Shown here: in pieces, positions 25,565 to 33,885 of the stretch
Layout: every line of letters starts with the position of its first letter
Numbering within the stretch: position 1 is the first letter of the stretch
DNA from: an uncultured Eubacterium sp.
GTDB lineage: Bacteria > Bacillota > Clostridia > Lachnospirales > Lachnospiraceae
Direction: 5' to 3'
Assembly (NCBI GenBank): GCA_910577225.1
Contig: CAJTMV010000030.1
Coordinates: 1-53,299, forward strand
DNA length: 53,299 nt
Translations under genes and position numbers: made by a program
Notes under the pieces: generated by a model
What the model was told of the DNA's origin: nothing
The model's database searches: none
The model's input: only the letters and a program-made list of their open reading frames with translations

Positions 25565-25611
25565 GGCCTCCCGGACGGTTCTGCGCCAGGCGCAGAACCG
25601 TCCGGGAGGCC
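25565..25611. terminator. Very stable hairpin between convergent genes
   Basis: Twenty-three-base perfect GC-rich arms separated by a single A, followed on the + strand by CCCTTTT. It lies between the end of the exporter operon (+) and the end of the flagellin gene (-), so it can serve as a shared terminator or transcription barrier. The T-run is short for such a strong stem. Confidence 0.75.
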
Positions 25612-25634
25612 GTCCCTTTTCATATTTTATTTAC

Positions 25635-27572
25635 TTACTGCAACAGCTGCAGAATTCCCTGCTTGCCCTGATTTGCCTGCGCCAGCATTGACTGTCCTGC
25701 CTGCGCGATAATATTTGCCGCTGAATACTCTACCATTTCTTCCGCCATATCCGTATCACGCAGCAGACTTTCGGCTGCCTGCGTATTCTCTGCAATATTA
25801 TCCACATTGGCCATGGTATGTTCCAGGCGGTTCATATACGCGCCGATAGAAGAACGGTTGGCAGACACCATGTCTATCGCATAATCAAAATCCTGGATCG
25901 CGGTGCCCGCTTCTTCATAGCTCATCATCGATACCGTACCCAATCCCAGCGCGTCTGTATGCGCGTCATCGATCGATATTCCAAATCCCTGATGCCCAAG
26001 CGAGCCGACCTGCAGCTTCAGCGCCTGCCCGTTTCCATTATATCCTCCGCTGCCTCCTCCGGTGAACGTATTCGCATTTGACGGCGTAAATACCTTTGTA
26101 AAATCCACATTATACGGTTTCGCAGGAGATGGCGCCGCGGTCACATGATCCAATACATCGAGAGTGCCCAGATTCGGCGCAATGACACTGCCGCTGCCAG
26201 TCGTTCCGGCTTCTGCCAATAACAGGTGAATAAAGTGCGCGGAATCTGCGTCTCCAAATTTTCTCTGAAAATCGCTCATCGACGTATATTTTCCGCCTGA
26301 AATATCGTTGATCACCTCATTGAGCGACTTGCCGCCCTGAATCTCTGAGAGCATTTTATCCAGACCGCCGCCAATTGCCGCTGAGCTGACATTATTCGTA
26401 CCGTCTGCAAGATATCCCAGATACATACAGGCCAGATAACCGGTTCCGTAGCTGGACGCTGTCGTTCCGCTGGACAGCTTATTCGACGAGCTCATAACAG
26501 CTGCGCTGATCCCGCTTTCCGGCGTGTTTTCATTTAATCCGAGTCCGCCGTTTACCCAGTCGTTATAATTGGAGCAGCCTCCTGCCGCAGTCTGCGCCAT
26601 ACCTTCCTTAAACCATTTCGGAAACTGATTGGTCCTGTCTATAATTCCCTGACTATTGATGCCAATCATCCCGTTGGGAAGCACGTCATCCATAAACGCA
26701 TGCATCATCTCGTGTGCAATCGTACCTTCCAGCTCTTTCTGACTGGCCGGAGTTAACCTTCCGTTTGCATCTGCTTCCAGCGTATTCAGGTTCACCGAGA
26801 GATTCAGCTCCATCCCTAAGATTTTTCCGGATGCGTCAAAGCTGTATCTGTTTTGTACATACGCCAGTGTATCCGAATTCTGATCGTACAATTGCCCGCC
26901 AATCGTAAGACTGACATTGGGATTACTGCCAAACGTATTTCTAAATGTACTTAAAATGCCGTCCACAGCTCTTGGCACAATATCATTCGTCAGTAATGTC
27001 TGCAGCTGCGCTTCGTCGATTGGATTGGCTCCGACCGCTCTTCCTGAAGACGTCGGACTGGTCGCCACACCCGGATTGACCCGCTGTACGCCTTCGCGCA
27101 TTACGTCGGAAGTACCTGCCCGCATAAACGGAGTAATCGTTGGGTCCCCGGACTTACTTCCATCCAGCAGCTTTAATGTATTAAATTCTGTCGTATCCGC
27201 AATACGGTTAATTTCCTTGAGCAGCTCGTCCACTTCGGACTGAATGGCCTGACGGTCGATATCTGTATTGGAATCGTTCGCCGCCTGTACCGACAATTCG
27301 CGACCACGCTGCAAAATACTATGTATTTCCTCTAATGCTCCGTCCGCCGTCTGCAGCAGAGAGTATCCGTCCTCCGCATTATCCGACGCACGGTTCAGAC
27401 CGCGTATCATACTACGCATTCCTTCACTGATCGTCAGCCCTGCCGCGTCGTCTGCAGACCGGTTAATTTTATAACCCGAAGATAATTTTTCTGAACTTTT
27501 TGACTGCCTCTTCGTGACAATATTCAGATTTCTGTTTGCATTCCAAGCCTCAATATTATGCTGTAAAACCAT
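25635..27572 (-). CDS. Flagellin with inserted zinc-metalloprotease domain (flagellinolysin)
   Basis: A 645-aa protein. Residues ~1-140 are the conserved flagellin N-terminal helices (RNLNIVTKRQSKSSEKLSSGYKINRSADDAAGLTISE) and ~550-645 the C-terminal helices (NRLEHTMANVDNIAENTQAAESLLRDTDMAEEMVEYS, ending QGILQLLQ). The variable region holds a protease domain with zinc motif H287-E288-MM-H291 and a probable third ligand E323 in KWFKEGMAQ. This is the architecture of flagellinolysins, proteolytic flagellins reported from several phyla. It would polymerise into the filament and display peptidase on the cell surface. GGGAGG precedes the ATG. The gene lies outside any visible flagellar cluster. 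Confidence 0.93.
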   Translation of the reverse strand: MVLQHNIEAWNANRNLNIVTKRQSKSSEKLSSGYKINRSADDAAGLTISEGMRSMIRGLNRASDNAEDGYSLLQTADGALEEIHSILQRGRELSVQAANDSNTDIDRQAIQSEVDELLKEINRIADTTEFNTLKLLDGSKSGDPTITPFMRAGTSDVMREGVQRVNPGVATSPTSSGRAVGANPIDEAQLQTLLTNDIVPRAVDGILSTFRNTFGSNPNVSLTIGGQLYDQNSDTLAYVQNRYSFDASGKILGMELNLSVNLNTLEADANGRLTPASQKELEGTIAHEMMHAFMDDVLPNGMIGINSQGIIDRTNQFPKWFKEGMAQTAAGGCSNYNDWVNGGLGLNENTPESGISAAVMSSSNKLSSGTTASSYGTGYLACMYLGYLADGTNNVSSAAIGGGLDKMLSEIQGGKSLNEVINDISGGKYTSMSDFQRKFGDADSAHFIHLLLAEAGTTGSGSVIAPNLGTLDVLDHVTAAPSPAKPYNVDFTKVFTPSNANTFTGGGSGGYNGNGQALKLQVGSLGHQGFGISIDDAHTDALGLGTVSMMSYEEAGTAIQDFDYAIDMVSANRSSIGAYMNRLEHTMANVDNIAENTQAAESLLRDTDMAEEMVEYSAANIIAQAGQSMLAQANQGKQGILQLLQ

Positions 27573-27626
27573 TACAATACCTCCCTGTATTTGTTTTTCA
27601 CAACTAATGATTCATATTTCGAGACT

Positions 27627-28004
27627 TTAATCCCAGTCTCCTACAAACATATACTGCATTCTTTTCCCGCATTTGGGACATGCAATATACTCTTCCTCTT
27701 CCGCCTGCACAACAACGCCTCCGCATACCGGACAGTTTCCCGGAAAATGGCAGGTATATCCGTCCTTTCTCGTATAAGAAAATGCCGGCACCGCATAAAC
27801 CTCCTGACATCTTTCGCAATACGAGATCTCATTTTCCATAATATACCGCTTTACTCTTCCTTCTTCACGTTCCTTTAAAAATGCCTCTGTCTCTTTTGGG
27901 AAATGCTTCGCGATACGCCTGACATTACATCCGCTCAAACCGCCGCCCGTCTGCAGATCTTTTTCATACCCGCATGAGCAGATGTATTTTCTGATTTCTC
28001 CCAT
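27627..28004 (-). CDS. Small multi-cysteine zinc-ribbon protein
   Basis: A 125-aa protein of unknown function with several paired cysteines: CSC near residue 9, CERCQ, CPVCGG and CPKCGK, spaced as two zinc ribbons. Its Lys/Glu-rich middle (HFPKETEAFLKEREEGRVKRY) is probably helical. The ATG at 28004 is preferred because AAAGGAAGG precedes it. Its promoter is at 28080-28108, and the flagellin gene starts 54 bp downstream, so both may be on one transcript. I do not recognise the family. Confidence 0.65.
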   Translation of the reverse strand: MGEIRKYICSCGYEKDLQTGGGLSGCNVRRIAKHFPKETEAFLKEREEGRVKRYIMENEISYCERCQEVYAVPAFSYTRKDGYTCHFPGNCPVCGGVVVQAEEEEYIACPKCGKRMQYMFVGDWD

Positions 28005-28079
28005 TTCGCCTTCCTTTCCATTCAAATATGAGTTCTTTATCCAACCCCTCTACAACTGCAATTGTATGCATATAGTTCT

Positions 28080-28108
28080 ATTATAACCGGTATCCCGCGT
28101 AATGTAAA
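28080..28108 (-). promoter_or_regulatory. Promoter of the zinc-ribbon (and possibly flagellin) gene
   Basis: Minus-strand TTTACA (28103-28108), 17-bp spacer, TATAAT (28080-28085): a strong sigma-A type match about 75 bp before the start codon. Confidence 0.75.
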
Positions 28109-28257
28109 CAGCTTTCAAATAAAAACTATCGATTCCTCTTATAATTCCCAAAACTTTTTATATTGTTTCATCCGGCTTTAAACCGAATGTTATATACATA
28201 TCTATAATAATATGCTAATATACCAGCAGACACTTATTATTCAGGAGGAATTATGGA

Positions 28258-28656
28258 ATGGAATTTAACGACGAAAAAGACTATGTAATGCGTATCATCA
28301 AAGAATGCGTCAGAGTTCTTTTCTCTCTCATACTGGGAAAGCAATATCGATCGGTAGAACTGCCGAAAGAAAATAAGTATGACGTTACAGGAAAAGAATT
28401 AGAAAAATTAAAAGAAATGGCTGATCACGGCTCCATCAACGAAGCCGAAAACGTACTGCTGGAAAGCCTGGACTATGATCAGAAAGGAGATATCCTGAAA
28501 GCAATATTATTCTATCAATATATAAGCGAAAAAGACGCTGCTTTCCTTCAATCGCACAATTATTCGAAAGAAGAAGCGCTGGAAGGAATAAAAAGACTGG
28601 CGGAAAATCAGGGATACGGACAGCTCCTAAGTACGCTTATAGACAACCGGGACTAA
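28258..28656 (+). CDS. DUF6483-like small helical protein
   Basis: A 132-aa, mostly helical, charged protein (DYVMRIIKECVRVLFSLILGKQY at the N-terminus, then three or four amphipathic helices). It resembles the clostridial DUF6483 proteins as I remember them; no function is known. AGGAGG is followed by two ATGs. The first, at 28253, opens only an 11-codon frame, so the second at 28258, nine bases from the site, is the start. It diverges from the zinc-ribbon gene. Confidence 0.65.
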   Translation: MEFNDEKDYVMRIIKECVRVLFSLILGKQYRSVELPKENKYDVTGKELEKLKEMADHGSINEAENVLLESLDYDQKGDILKAILFYQYISEKDAAFLQSHNYSKEEALEGIKRLAENQGYGQLLSTLIDNRD

Positions 28657-28708
28657 AAAAGACGGCAGCCCAAACAGCTTACAAACCGGCGGCATGAGAA
28701 CGCAAAGA

Positions 28709-28743
28709 CTTCCTGCGGACTCTTTGACAGAGTCCGCAGGAAG
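28709..28743 (-). terminator. Hairpin terminating the N-glycan operon
   Basis: Perfect 15-bp stem CTTCCTGCGGACTCT / AGAGTCCGCAGGAAG with a five-base loop, between the convergent DUF6483-like gene and manA. The T-run on either side is poor, so termination may be inefficient or assisted. Confidence 0.7.
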
Positions 28744-28779
28744 CCTCCACGCAATCCGCAGGTTCATACGGCACGTCAT

Positions 28780-29760
28780 CTAACGTTTCGTCGATGCCAT
28801 CAGCATCATTTCTCCTCTCAGACATACGCTGCCATACCCAAAAGGAAGAATCAGATGATCCCCCTTTTGCACCGGATGTTCATCGATAAAACCGCTGCCT
28901 TCCAATACCGATACCGCCAGAAACGGATACGTCTGTTCCAGCTTCGCTTCGCCTTTCACAACCATTTTAAAAATCGTAAAATAGTCGCAGTCCAGCAGCT
29001 GATGCATCTGATTTTCCGACACGGTTTCTGCGGAATCGATGCACTGATCCATCTCTGCAGCCGGTACTCTGATCACATCGATACTTTTGTCCAGATGCAG
29101 TTCTCTTGGCCTGCCGTTGCTAAGCCTGCCATAGTCATAAAGACGATAGGTCACATCGCTGTTTTGCTGTGTTTCAAAAATCAGACACCCGCCTTTGATC
29201 GCATGCACCGTTCCTGGCTCGATCTTAATAAAATCGCCTTTTTGAACCGGTACTTCGCGAAGCAGCTGCGTCCATCGATCTTCTTCGATCATTTGTACGA
29301 GCTCTTCTTTTGTTCTGGCCTCGTGGCCGATGATCAGAGACGCCGGCTGATCACAGTCCAGGATATACCAGCATTCTGTCTTTCCGTTGGCGCCGTTTTC
29401 ATGCTCTCTGGCATATCGGTCATCCGGATGTACCTGGATACTCAGATCTTCCCTGGCATCGATAATTTTTGCAAGCAGCGGAAACTCTCCTTTGCCGTCG
29501 CTGCCAAACAGCTGCGGATGCGCGTCCCATACCTCGGATAAATGCATCCCTGCAAACGTACCGTTTTTCACTGTCCCATCCCCGTTCGGGTGCGCAGAAA
29601 TCCCCCAGCACTCGCCGGTCTGTTCTCCTGCAGACGGATAATGAAATTCCTCTTTCAGCCGGCTTCCGCCCCAGATATTTTCAGTGCATACCGGATCCAG
29701 AAACAAAATTTCTTTTTTTAACGTACTATCGTTTTCTATCCTGTTATTTTCTACTGACAT
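28780..29760 (-). CDS. manA: Mannose-6-phosphate isomerase, class I
   Basis: A 326-aa cupin-fold isomerase interconverting mannose 6-phosphate and fructose 6-phosphate. Metal-binding motifs are clear: the Gln and His of QVHPDD, the Glu of GKTECWYIL and the His of PGTVHAIKGG. The N-terminus (LFLDPVCTENIWGGSRL) is typical of short Firmicute enzymes. It is the last gene of the operon, 21 bp after the ROK kinase gene, preceded by AAGGAAAG. It supplies the entry step to glycolysis for mannose released by the alpha-mannosidase and phosphorylase. Confidence 0.95.
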   Translation of the reverse strand: MSVENNRIENDSTLKKEILFLDPVCTENIWGGSRLKEEFHYPSAGEQTGECWGISAHPNGDGTVKNGTFAGMHLSEVWDAHPQLFGSDGKGEFPLLAKIIDAREDLSIQVHPDDRYAREHENGANGKTECWYILDCDQPASLIIGHEARTKEELVQMIEEDRWTQLLREVPVQKGDFIKIEPGTVHAIKGGCLIFETQQNSDVTYRLYDYGRLSNGRPRELHLDKSIDVIRVPAAEMDQCIDSAETVSENQMHQLLDCDYFTIFKMVVKGEAKLEQTYPFLAVSVLEGSGFIDEHPVQKGDHLILPFGYGSVCLRGEMMLMASTKR

Positions 29761-29781
29761 ACTTTCCTTTTCTCTCCGATT

Positions 29782-30768
29782 TTACATTGCTGTGCGCAAA
29801 GCTGTTCCGACAAGAGCCGCTGCTCCGATAATGCCGGCGCCATTGCCGTTTTGCGCTGTCACGACCTTCGGCACGTACGATACCGACGCCCCGAAACAGT
29901 TGTCGTTCAGATAGCGGTTTAACGGCCCTGTCAGTTTTTCACCCTGCGCACAGATACCACCGCCGAGTACGATAATATCCGGCCGGAAAATATTCGCAAG
30001 ATCTGTAATACCGTCTGCCAGATACTGAATATAGCGCTCCACAAGCGCCTGTCCGCACGGATCGCCTGCCTCGGCCGCGTCAAACGGCATTTTGGCGTTC
30101 ATCAGATCCGTATCACGTCCGCACAGCTGCCAGAGCATGGAACCCGGAAATCGCTGTACCATCGTTCTGGCGTCGTCGATCAGCGCGGTAGCCGATGCAT
30201 ACGCTTCCAGACAATCTTCTCTGCCGCATGTGCACTTTCTTCCTTCTGACGAGATTCTTATATGTCCCAGCTCTGCACCGCCTGGATGCCCGCCTTCAAA
30301 AATTCTGCCGTTGATCACGACTCCGCCTCCGACACCTGTGCCGAGCGTAAGAAATACTGCGCTGTCGCATCCTTTGGCCGCCCCTTTTACGGTCTCTCCA
30401 AGCGCCGCGCAATTGGCATCGTTATTGACATAAATCGGAACTGCAAGATATTTATACAGCTCCTCTGCCAGCGGCACATTGTCCCAGCGGATATTGTTCG
30501 AATACAATACGACGCCGTTTTTACTGTCGATCGTTCCAGGACTCCCAACGCCAATCCCCAGACAGTCGTTTACCTCATAACCGCTCTCTTCCAGCAGCTT
30601 TTTCGCCGCAAGTCCCATATCTGCGATTACCTGCTCAAACGGACGTTCCCCGTGCGTTGGAATGGTTGTCTGTGCCAGAATCTCATACTCCGCGTTTACA
30701 ATACCAATTTTTATCCCGGTTCCGCCAAGATCAATTCCTATGATAACATTTTCCTTCATTTCTGACAT
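29782..30768 (-). CDS. ROK family sugar kinase (glucokinase-like)
   Basis: A 328-aa ROK kinase. The ATP-binding phosphate loop is IIGIDLGGTGIKIGIV, the sugar-site motif is NDANCAALGE, followed by TLGTGVGGGVV and EGGHPGGAELGHI with the catalytic-region His, and the zinc site CTCGREDCLEAYAS. The closest known group is glucokinase GlcK, but ROK kinases also phosphorylate mannose and GlcNAc. In this operon mannose (from GH38) and GlcNAc (from the GH130 phosphorylase) are the expected free sugars, so either could be the real substrate. AGGAG lies about ten bases upstream of the ATG. Confidence 0.92.
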   Translation of the reverse strand: MSEMKENVIIGIDLGGTGIKIGIVNAEYEILAQTTIPTHGERPFEQVIADMGLAAKKLLEESGYEVNDCLGIGVGSPGTIDSKNGVVLYSNNIRWDNVPLAEELYKYLAVPIYVNNDANCAALGETVKGAAKGCDSAVFLTLGTGVGGGVVINGRIFEGGHPGGAELGHIRISSEGRKCTCGREDCLEAYASATALIDDARTMVQRFPGSMLWQLCGRDTDLMNAKMPFDAAEAGDPCGQALVERYIQYLADGITDLANIFRPDIIVLGGGICAQGEKLTGPLNRYLNDNCFGASVSYVPKVVTAQNGNGAGIIGAAALVGTALRTAM

Positions 30769-30840
30769 ACCGATCCTGCTCCTTTTCCTGCCATATCAGA
30801 TACGATTGCTTTCACTATCATACTGAAAACCAATTCGCGT

Positions 30841-33729
30841 TTATTCTATGGTATCTTTTAATCCATATACTTCCACTTCATAAATACGTGCCGCGCTGTC
30901 GCTGCCCTGGGTTGGTTTATTCACAACCAGTTTGACAAACTGCGCATTCACCGGAGCAAATGCGTCATGCGTGCTGCCCGCGGTATTTTTCGTTACGCTT
31001 CTTACTTCTTCAAAAGCCGCGCCGTCCTCGCTCGTATAGATGGCATAGGATTTTGTATTCATATCTGCGCCTTCTCCGCCTGCTTCTGCGTGATAGACAT
31101 CTACGGCGCTTACTGCCTGAACCGCTCCAAGATCGATGGTAATCTCATGCGGAGCGCTGCCGGTTGCACACCATTTCTTTGTCTTATCGCCGTCTACGGC
31201 AAATTCAGGAGCTTCGTTTTCATTAACGAAAGTATCCGCTTCTGTTGCGCATCCCTGCGATAACAGTACCAGACCATCAGATGCCTTGCCTGTCACAACA
31301 ATATAGTTCTCGACAGATGCGTCTGCGCTGCCGGAACCGTTCTCTGCCTTCAGCGCTGCCGGATATACGCCTTCGTTTTCGTATGAGACAGTCACCGTAT
31401 CTCCTTCCGCGCTTTCGGTATCCGAGCCTTTTAACGTCCAGGTTACCTTTTCGGTATTTGGAGAACACAGACTTGTAAACGTAACCTTATCTCCTGGTTT
31501 TACAAGCGTCACATCTGCTGTAAATGCTGCCTTCGGCAGAGTGTTGTCCGGCCATTCCATCGTTACTTCGCTGCCTGTGCCTTCTTCCAGCAGCGCATTC
31601 ACAGGAACGATCTGGAAGACGGACTGATTGGTTTCATCCGTACGCGGCAGCGTATTGATATAAAAGCTCTCCGTATTGGATACGCCAAGCAGTGATCTGG
31701 TCTTATCCTGGTTGATGCGATATACTTCATAGTAATCCGCCTGTGCGTCCGATTTCCAGGAAAGACGCACGCCCGCGTACATCGCGTCTTCGTCAAATTC
31801 GCTGTCCAGCACCTGTACGTCACTGACAACCGCTTTTTCTTCCGTATCCGGCTCTGCCATCGTAATATTGCCAAAACGCAGCTGCAGACCGCTCACATCT
31901 GCTGCGGATGTCATACGATACGAAATCGTACGAATCGTTTTCCCAGCCAGTTCAGACGTATCATAAGACACGACTGTCCATTCTTCCCCGACCTTCTGAT
32001 CTCCTTCCAGTACCAGCTGTGTACCGTCGTCCAGTGTCAGTACCGCGTCCAGTGCGACTTCCGCGCCTTTTGTCTTCGCAGCCGTCGTAAAGATCATCTG
32101 CTCACATGCCGGAAGTTTGGCACTGTACAGCTTTAATACCGAAGGCACATCCTTTTTCATCGTACCCCGGACGATCAGACTGTTGCCGCCATAATAAGCG
32201 TCTCCGACATCCAGATCCGCCGTCAGCTGATTGCCTTCTCCCTGCTCAAAGATATAGCGGTATGTCGGCATCACGTCTGAAATACTGCGGTTATTCCAGT
32301 CAAGCATACTGATCTGACTGCCTTTTTTATAAAATCCATAACCGTTTCCCGTCGAAAAATTCGTGACAAACGGCAGCTTTGTAATCGCCGTACGTTCTGT
32401 CACGTACGAAGATATCCCTTTCCATTTCGTATCGTCCATGACTTCTGCCGCTGCAGAAGGATCACCTGCCGCGTTCACCCACATCCGGTTCTCCTGTTTC
32501 CAGAAATCCTGCACGGTTCCAGCGGAAAAATAAGTCCAGCTTGGACAATACAAACCGAGCGAAGTATACGTGCCTCCTTTCGGATTTTCAAACAGATTCC
32601 ATTTGATCGGCGTATCGTAACCATTGCTTTGTACATCTACGCCTGCATACAGATCATATGGACTGATTCCTTGTTTTTCCGCCAGTTTCGCGGATGATTT
32701 TAACAGCTCTTTTTTCGCCAGCTTATCTTCGGTCCACCAGAAATTTAAAAACATTTCGTCAGCGCCTTTCTGCTCGTTTCCTGTAAGATAGGCCGCGTTT
32801 TTCTTTGTCAGAGCGTTCTGCCAGTCCATCTTGCCGTCTACAGTCATGGAATCATAGTATACGAGCTGTAAATCCGGCGCTTTTTCCTTATAGTAAGCCA
32901 GAAATCTCTGCATCTTATCCGCATGTTCTTTTGTCAGCGGCTGTTCCTGCGTCCCTTCTGTCTCCTGATTCATAAACCAGCCGTCAAAGCCATACGTCTG
33001 CGCTACTTCGATCAGCTTATCCGCAACCGGGAAACTGCCGTCTTTTTCTGTCAGCAGATCGTCCAGCCACTCCATTTTACCGCCATGACCAGCCTGCGGC
33101 ATAAATACCGTTCCAATCACAGGCACCCCGTGTTTATGACCTGCATCCGTTACATCCGGACTTGGAGCTACAATCAGTCCTTCCCCTGAAGAACCGCCCC
33201 AATACACAAGCGTATCTACATACTGCCAGTAAGAAAACGTATTGGCATTCATTTTATTCAGTCCGTGCGGGGCATTTCCGCTTGTGCTGCCGTTCATAAT
33301 AGACACTGCCATTACTTTTGTATCTTTGTTCTGCGTTTCGTTTACGGTTTCCAGCTCTTCGGCCGGAACACGCTCTGCCAGCGGAACCGTACTGATGTTA
33401 AAGATCAGATCTTCATCTTCCTGTGCCTCCCATTCCAGCAGCTGTGCCGGGAACCAGTAGGACGATTCCGGCTGACGATTCATCGTAAGCTCCGGATTGT
33501 CGTTTTCTTCTGTCAGCGCATATTCCGCTGATGACTCCGATCCGGAGGCTTCCTGCTGCGTGCTTTCAGAATCTGTACCTTCTCCTTCCTGATCCGCTGC
33601 GGTCACTTCGTTCTTTATTTCTCCGCTGTCGGTATTTTTCGGCTTATCGGCACATGCGGTAAGACCGGACATCATCGATGCAGCCAGCAAAATGCAGGCC
33701 AGTACTTTTCCATGGCACTTTCTTCTCAT
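30841..33729 (-). CDS. GH85 endo-beta-N-acetylglucosaminidase, surface lipoprotein
   Basis: A 962-aa enzyme that cuts the GlcNAc-beta-1,4-GlcNAc bond of N-glycans. It has a lipoprotein signal (LTAC, Cys26), an acidic Ser/Glu linker to ~85 and a GH85 barrel (YWFPAQLLEW, NTFSYWQYVDTLVYWGG, GFDGWFMNQETEG). The catalytic pair is N254 (oxazoline-stabilising) and E256 (acid/base). A beta-sandwich region, a fibronectin-like segment, a PKD-like domain and a C-terminal F5/8C (CBM32-like) domain ending in ARIYEVEVYG follow. The ATG at 33729 has GGGAGG upstream and gives a sound signal peptide; a 30-residue upstream extension was rejected. It acts outside the cell, ahead of the importer encoded in the same operon. 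Confidence 0.93.
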   Translation of the reverse strand: MRRKCHGKVLACILLAASMMSGLTACADKPKNTDSGEIKNEVTAADQEGEGTDSESTQQEASGSESSAEYALTEENDNPELTMNRQPESSYWFPAQLLEWEAQEDEDLIFNISTVPLAERVPAEELETVNETQNKDTKVMAVSIMNGSTSGNAPHGLNKMNANTFSYWQYVDTLVYWGGSSGEGLIVAPSPDVTDAGHKHGVPVIGTVFMPQAGHGGKMEWLDDLLTEKDGSFPVADKLIEVAQTYGFDGWFMNQETEGTQEQPLTKEHADKMQRFLAYYKEKAPDLQLVYYDSMTVDGKMDWQNALTKKNAAYLTGNEQKGADEMFLNFWWTEDKLAKKELLKSSAKLAEKQGISPYDLYAGVDVQSNGYDTPIKWNLFENPKGGTYTSLGLYCPSWTYFSAGTVQDFWKQENRMWVNAAGDPSAAAEVMDDTKWKGISSYVTERTAITKLPFVTNFSTGNGYGFYKKGSQISMLDWNNRSISDVMPTYRYIFEQGEGNQLTADLDVGDAYYGGNSLIVRGTMKKDVPSVLKLYSAKLPACEQMIFTTAAKTKGAEVALDAVLTLDDGTQLVLEGDQKVGEEWTVVSYDTSELAGKTIRTISYRMTSAADVSGLQLRFGNITMAEPDTEEKAVVSDVQVLDSEFDEDAMYAGVRLSWKSDAQADYYEVYRINQDKTRSLLGVSNTESFYINTLPRTDETNQSVFQIVPVNALLEEGTGSEVTMEWPDNTLPKAAFTADVTLVKPGDKVTFTSLCSPNTEKVTWTLKGSDTESAEGDTVTVSYENEGVYPAALKAENGSGSADASVENYIVVTGKASDGLVLLSQGCATEADTFVNENEAPEFAVDGDKTKKWCATGSAPHEITIDLGAVQAVSAVDVYHAEAGGEGADMNTKSYAIYTSEDGAAFEEVRSVTKNTAGSTHDAFAPVNAQFVKLVVNKPTQGSDSAARIYEVEVYGLKDTIE

Positions 33730-33885
33730 ATTCACTATCCTCCCTTTTTTTATACCGCAATTCAGACAGGCCAAAGCAATCTGACACTTTTTCTTCCTGC
33801 ACAGACCTGTCTGAATCATCTTTTTCTCTATCTCATTTTCCCTTTATTACTATCAAGCCGATCTATATTATCTATGTTATTGATT

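Noticed and set aside
27573..27626. Sigma-28 promoter for the flagellin (TAAAGTCT at the -35 position)
   Set aside because: The -35 matches, but the sequence 11 bases downstream (TCATTAGT) is far from GCCGATAA, so I do not call it.
28252..28288. 11-codon frame starting at the first ATG after AGGAGG ahead of the DUF6483-like gene
   Set aside because: Spacing of four bases is too short, and the second ATG gives the long conserved frame.
33730..33819. 30-residue N-terminal extension of the GH85 protein
   Set aside because: It lacks a ribosome binding site and would bury the lipoprotein signal peptide; GGGAGG supports the internal ATG.
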